Below are positions 60,705 to 64,000 of a stretch of 64,000 bases of DNA, piece after piece. The notes beneath the pieces were generated by a model. That model had not been told where the DNA came from and searched no databases. It saw nothing but the letters and a program-made list of their open reading frames with translations. The number at the start of each line of letters is the position of its first letter. Position 1 is the first letter of the stretch. The DNA is taken from assembly GCA_963971575.1 (NCBI GenBank), contig OZ020622.1, positions 35,370,301-35,434,300 of the forward strand, in the 5' to 3' direction. The position numbers were made by a program, and so were the translations under genes. This DNA is from Liopterus haemorrhoidalis (Eukaryota; Arthropoda; Insecta; Coleoptera; Dytiscidae).

Positions 60705-61610
60705 AATACTACCGTAAAGTGGGGTGACATTGTGCTATATGGTGTGACATTGTGCCACACACGTTTTCGTGGCGTTAACACTATCTAGCGTTGGATAGGA
60801 CGAACTAATCAAGTTTCTCATTTCACCACTAGATATCGTAAGCTTTTACTTTCTGCTATTTGGCTTCTCAAACCAATTTGTAACCTACTTGTTTTCCTAC
60901 AAACTCTCAAGCCTGTTGTCAACTGTCATCTGTTTCAGTGTTATGCTACATAGTCTGTGTTCTGGAGATAACGCATTGTGATTGCTACTAAAAGTAAGTT
61001 GATATTTTCTGAATACTTGAATGGAGATATTATTCCTAAAAGGGCGTCTATGTATCTTGTTTTGTTTATTTTGCCTGCCCTAATTTGTAAATAAAGTTGC
61101 TTTGATGTTGTGACTTTGTGCCACCTGTTTTTTTGATATTTTGTTTACATTTTCACCTGTTACGGGTATGGGGCGGAATTATATCCGTAAGGTCGGTGGT
61201 CGGCCGTATCGGAACTATACTGACGAAACTCTACAACGAGCGTTGACTGATATTAAGGCAAAAAATATTTCTATTAGAGAGGCAGCAAAGATGTTAGTAA
61301 ATCTTTTTGATATTGTGATGTTCTTGGTAGACTTTTTTCATACACATGAACATGCTAACTTTGATTAAATTGTTTTTGTTGTAGATACAATATACACAGA
61401 AACACGTTAACTCTAAAACTGAAGGGCGTCAGAACAAAAAAACCTGGAGGCCAGACAATTTTGTCTTCAGAAGAGGTCATAATTGTTTTTCATCTCATAT
61501 TATTGTCATCATATGGATTTCTAGTAACTCCATTTGAATTGCGATGTTTGGTCAAGCAATATTTGACTCGTATCGACCGAAAATGGCCAGGAGTTGAAAA
61601 TAACAACCCG
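60705..61610 (+). mobile_element. pogo-type element, 5' end and psq domain
   Basis: Upstream region repeats GTGACATTGTGCC (60724, 60742; variant GTGACTTTGTGCC near 61108), a likely terminal motif. Exon 1 from ATG 61168: MGRNYIRKVGGRPYRNYTDETLQRALTDIKAKNISIREAAK, the psq HTH, up to about 61290 where an intron with TTGTAG acceptor (61385) follows. Exon 2: YNIHRNTLTLKLKGVRTKKPGGQ, LILLSSYGFLVTPFELRCLVKQYL, RKWPGVENNNP. At ENNNP the frame passes into an unrelated sequence. Confidence 0.7.
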
Positions 61611-62060
61611 CTCTTGATAAATCCTGATGAGATCATGCCTCATAATTACAATCTCACAGACCTTCAAGATGATATGGAGGATCTGCGTGCCAAGATGAAT
61701 TTCCTCAATAAGAAGGGAGGAAAATATTTTACAAAGCCAATTAGCTTTGAACCCAGTGGCACAAAGGCAATACTCGTTTGTAACGAACAGAGTGGGTTAC
61801 GTGTACCTGATTACACGGGGGGAGAATGGAACGCATACTTCCCGGGCTCAATTAGAGGCGACATCGATGAATACTATAACCTCGAGCGCTTAACAACCGG
61901 AGAACAGTTGGATGGTAATCTCTGTCTCCTAGGTGAGAGTCCAATTTCAGGATCTCTTAAATATCCTGTATATTTAATGCGCGATAGAAGAGGCTGTTGC
62001 GAGACCAGCGCTCTAAGATACAAAAGCGCAAGAAATATTAAATACACTTACAGTATTTAA
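61611..62060 (+). pseudogene. Unrecognised coding fragment fused to the pogo frame
   Basis: About 148 codons in frame with the pogo exon: LINPDEIMPHNYNLTDLQDDMEDLRAKMNF, GGKYFTKPISFEPSGTKAIL, CNEQSGLRVPDYTGGEWNAYF, NLERLTTGEQLDGNLCLLGE and MRDRRGCCETSALRYKS. It has balanced composition and no low complexity, so it looks like a piece of a real globular protein, but I do not recognise the family. It ends at TAA 62058-62060, shortly before the mariner. Confidence 0.4.
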
Positions 62061-62094
62061 TTTAGCGAGAAAACGCAAGTAACCGTCCGGTAAT

Positions 62095-62800
62095 AAAGGG
62101 GGTTTTTTTAGAGGTATAGAACTTTAAATTTCAATAAAACAACGATGGATTATTCGATTGACATGAATTTTTTTTTATTCGAAAGATAATCTTGTGGCAT
62201 TACATTTTAAATATGATTTCTGGCATATGACCGCCACGGCTGGCTCGGATGTAGTCCAATCTGGACGTCCAATTTTCGATGACTTTTTCCAACATTTGTG
62301 GCCGTATATCGGCAATAACACGGCGAATGTTGTCTTCCAAATGGTCAAGCGTTTGTGGCTTATCCGCATAGACCAATGACTTTACATAGCCCCACAGAAA
62401 GTAGTCCAGCGGTGTTAAATCACAAGATCTTGGAGGCCAATTCACAGGTCCAAAACGTGAAATTAGGCGGTCACCAAACGTGTCTTTCAATAAATCGATT
62501 GTGGCACGAGCTGTGTGACATGTTGCGCCGTCTTGTTGGAACCACAGCTCCTGGACATCATGGCTGTTCAATTCAGGAATGAAAAAGTTAGTAATCATGG
62601 CTCTATACCGATCACCATTGACTGTAACGTTCTGGCCATCATCGTTTTTGAAGAAGTACGGACCAATGATTCCACCAGCCCATAAAGGCTGTGACACACC
62701 TGTCATGCAGCGTTCCGATCCGACTACGGTCATACGGCCGGACGACTGTATGAGAGGGGAACAGTCAACGGCCTTAAATGCAGCAAGCCACACCTGTCCG
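62095..62800 (-). mobile_element. mariner-family transposon, 3' part
   Basis: Contains the transposase fragment 62793-62200 and its 3' flank. The 5' half with the HTH domains is missing; the neighbouring plus-strand sequence at 62.8-62.95 kb is the leader of the MADF gene. Confidence 0.7.
62200..62793 (-). pseudogene. mariner-type transposase, catalytic C-terminal half
   Basis: AGGIIGPYFFKNDDGQNVTVNGDRY, LWFQQDGATCHTARATIDLL, WPPRSCDLTPLDYFLWGYVK. The second and third catalytic residues (QQDGA and CDLTPLDYF) are both Asp, separated by about 36 residues, which places it in the DDD mariner branch. The first Asp and the DNA-binding part are absent: the frame upstream of QPLWAGG is unrelated. 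The stop is at 62200-62202. Confidence 0.8.
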
Positions 62801-62957
62801 TCACGTGACCTGTTCTACTCCCACCCGTCTCCGATTCGTTGTCCGATCACGCTCAGACACTGCAGACCATTCGTTTACTTGATGCGGGACGCTTGTCGTT
62901 AGCTGTTTTTGTATAGTTTTCTGTGTTCTATGGTTTTCTGACATCGCTTGGTGAGAA

Positions 62958-63099
62958 ATGGCGGCTATAAAACCGGAGGAACTGATCGAAAGTGTAAGAA
63001 ATTTTCCAGTTTTGTATGATCAAACTCAAGAACAGTATAGAAACTCTGACTACAAGGACATTATCTGGAAAAAAGTTGCGAAGGAATTGAATGTAGAAG
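62958..63099 (+). CDS. MADF-domain accessory protein, exon 1 (third Harbinger)
   Basis: ATG at 62958: MAAIKPEELIESVRNFPVLYD, YRNSDYKDIIWKKVAKELNVEG, then a GTAAGA donor at 63100. This is the first part of a MADF domain, split by an intron at the same place as the exon at 7425-7563. It runs towards the transposase at 63178-63999, giving the convergent two-gene layout of PIF/Harbinger. Later exons are not visible in the 80 bp before the transposase end, so the gene is truncated or the two genes come from different elements. Confidence 0.6.
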
Positions 63100-63177
63100 G
63101 TAAGAACATTTATATTATTAATAATTATACTAGATTATACAAATTTGAAAAAATGCATAGCTTGGAAAACAATAAAC

Positions 63178-63999
63178 TTATAAACTTATGAGGGCCCGAC
63201 GTTCTTGCCACTCCACACTACCCTCTTCAGAGTTGAAGAATTGTTTAAACTGCTCTCTTACATTAAATGCTTCACGATTTTCCCCTCCTCTGCGACGTGG
63301 AAAGTGCTGGAGGCGAGATTTCTCCACTGGAGTTGTGTCAGCACCATGAGTTAGTTCAGGCACTTGGTAGTTTTCGTCATTTCGAATGAAGTTGTGCAAG
63401 ATGCATGCTGCGAGTACAAGACTCGTTATGTTGTCAGGACTTCCCTGGAGAGGTCTCATGAACATTCGAATTTTTTGCACCAAAATGCCAAAAACGTTTT
63501 CCGATATTCTTCTTGCTCTACTCAATCTGTAGTTGAAAATTCTCTGCTCGTTAGACAAGTTCTTTCCAGGAAATGGTCTCATAATGTTTTCAGTAAGGGG
63601 AAAAGCTTCATCGGCAACTATAACCATAGGAAGTTTAGTGTCTGTTCCTGGGAGACACTTTTTGTCAGGGATGTTAAGTTGGTTTCGAGATAGCTTTTTA
63701 CCAAAATTAGAATTAGACAAAACACCACCATCAGAGTTTCTTCCGTAGCTTCCCACGTCTAGAAATATGAAATTGTAACGAGCATCAACTAGAGCTAAAA
63801 GAACAATGGAGTATGTTTTCTTGTAGTTCCAATAGAGACTTCCTGACGATTTTGGAGCTTGTATTGTCACATGTTTCCCATCCATTGCACCAATACAATT
63901 GGGAAACTGCCACTTTTTCCAAAATTCTATCGCTATTTCATTCCACCTGTCCTCATTCGGAGCTGGCATTACTTCGTTCATAAGTACTTGAATTACCAC
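63178..63999 (-). CDS. PIF/Harbinger transposase (HARBI1-like), truncated by the window edge
   Basis: 274 codons, open, entering from the right edge. Catalytic residues are visible: CIGAMDGKHV (first Asp), FLDVGSYGRNSDGG, VIVADEAFPLTENIMRPF (second Asp; the usual GDDAF is ADEAF) and RLSRARRISENVFGIL (Glu). The tail LAACILHNFIRNDENYQVP is typical of HARBI1-like proteins. No stop or frameshift, so this copy may be recent. The stop is at 63178, 80 bp from the MADF exon on the other strand. Confidence 0.88.
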   Translation of the reverse strand: MVIQVLMNEVMPAPNEDRWNEIAIEFWKKWQFPNCIGAMDGKHVTIQAPKSSGSLYWNYKKTYSIVLLALVDARYNFIFLDVGSYGRNSDGGVLSNSNFGKKLSRNQLNIPDKKCLPGTDTKLPMVIVADEAFPLTENIMRPFPGKNLSNEQRIFNYRLSRARRISENVFGILVQKIRMFMRPLQGSPDNITSLVLAACILHNFIRNDENYQVPELTHGADTTPVEKSRLQHFPRRRGGENREAFNVREQFKQFFNSEEGSVEWQERRALISL

Positions 64000-64000
64000 T

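Overview
The window is animal, almost certainly insect, nuclear DNA made of stacked transposable elements. I see no recognisable host gene, tRNA or rRNA gene. The insect reading rests on the mix of families: I-superfamily and Jockey LINEs, a displaced R2-type LINE, Penelope-like elements, PIF/Harbinger with MADF or Myb/SANT partner genes, P-element/THAP9-like, piggyBac, pogo, Tc1/mariner and ISL2EU-type sequences. Most copies are broken. The exceptions are three full-length I-superfamily LINEs (L1, L2, L3; all on the minus strand, each with intact ORF1 and ORF2) and one Jockey-clade element whose ORF2 is intact.

Layout. 0-2.9 kb: end of a Harbinger element. 2.9-5.8 kb: LINE debris and a pogo transposase split by a 5'-truncated LINE. 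6.2-7.6 kb: 3' end of an unnamed repeat ('T unit', copy T1), a pogo tail and a MADF exon. 7.8-16.25 kb: T2 (minus strand), whose minisatellite carries L1 with a 15-bp target duplication. 16.8-18.1 kb: second Harbinger. 18.2-19.1 kb: Penelope-like 3' half with GIY-YIG domain. 19.5-23.2 kb: tandem, scrambled P-like transposase segments. 23.2-25.5 kb: palindromes, Myb and MADF fragments, ISL2EU-like fragment. 25.7-41.1 kb: P-like element interrupted by T3, which carries the Jockey element, whose ORF1 carries L2. 41.1-44.6 kb: mariner and Tc1 remnants, T4 joined to a CRESS-type Rep endonuclease/helicase fragment, and a second P-like copy. 44.65-56.8 kb: a tandem array split by LINE-X, which holds an R2-like element, which holds L3. 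56.8-60.4 kb: Penelope-like 5' half with an LTR-like insert, then piggyBac. 60.7-64 kb: pogo remnant fused to an unrecognised ORF, a mariner, and a Harbinger running off the window.

How the parts relate. Insertion order can be read directly. Removing L2 plus one 14-bp duplication restores the Jockey ORF1 frame. Removing L3 plus one 13-bp duplication keeps the R2-like frame. The second P-like copy at 43.6-44.6 kb gives the uninterrupted sequence across the T3 site. The I-superfamily LINE was therefore the last to move.

Most likely to be new: (1) the T-unit family, with a proline-rich spliced gene, an 'ELFGP' motif, a conserved C-terminal (R/H)L(D/E)F-stop and TGTTRC...GYAACA ends, one copy of which joins a viral-type Rep fragment; (2) the mosaic structure of L3, where a diverged ORF1 lies between nearly identical flanks; (3) 13 nt of 28S rDNA target sequence at the 5' end of the R2-like element outside rDNA. 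Family names come from recognising motifs, not from database searches.
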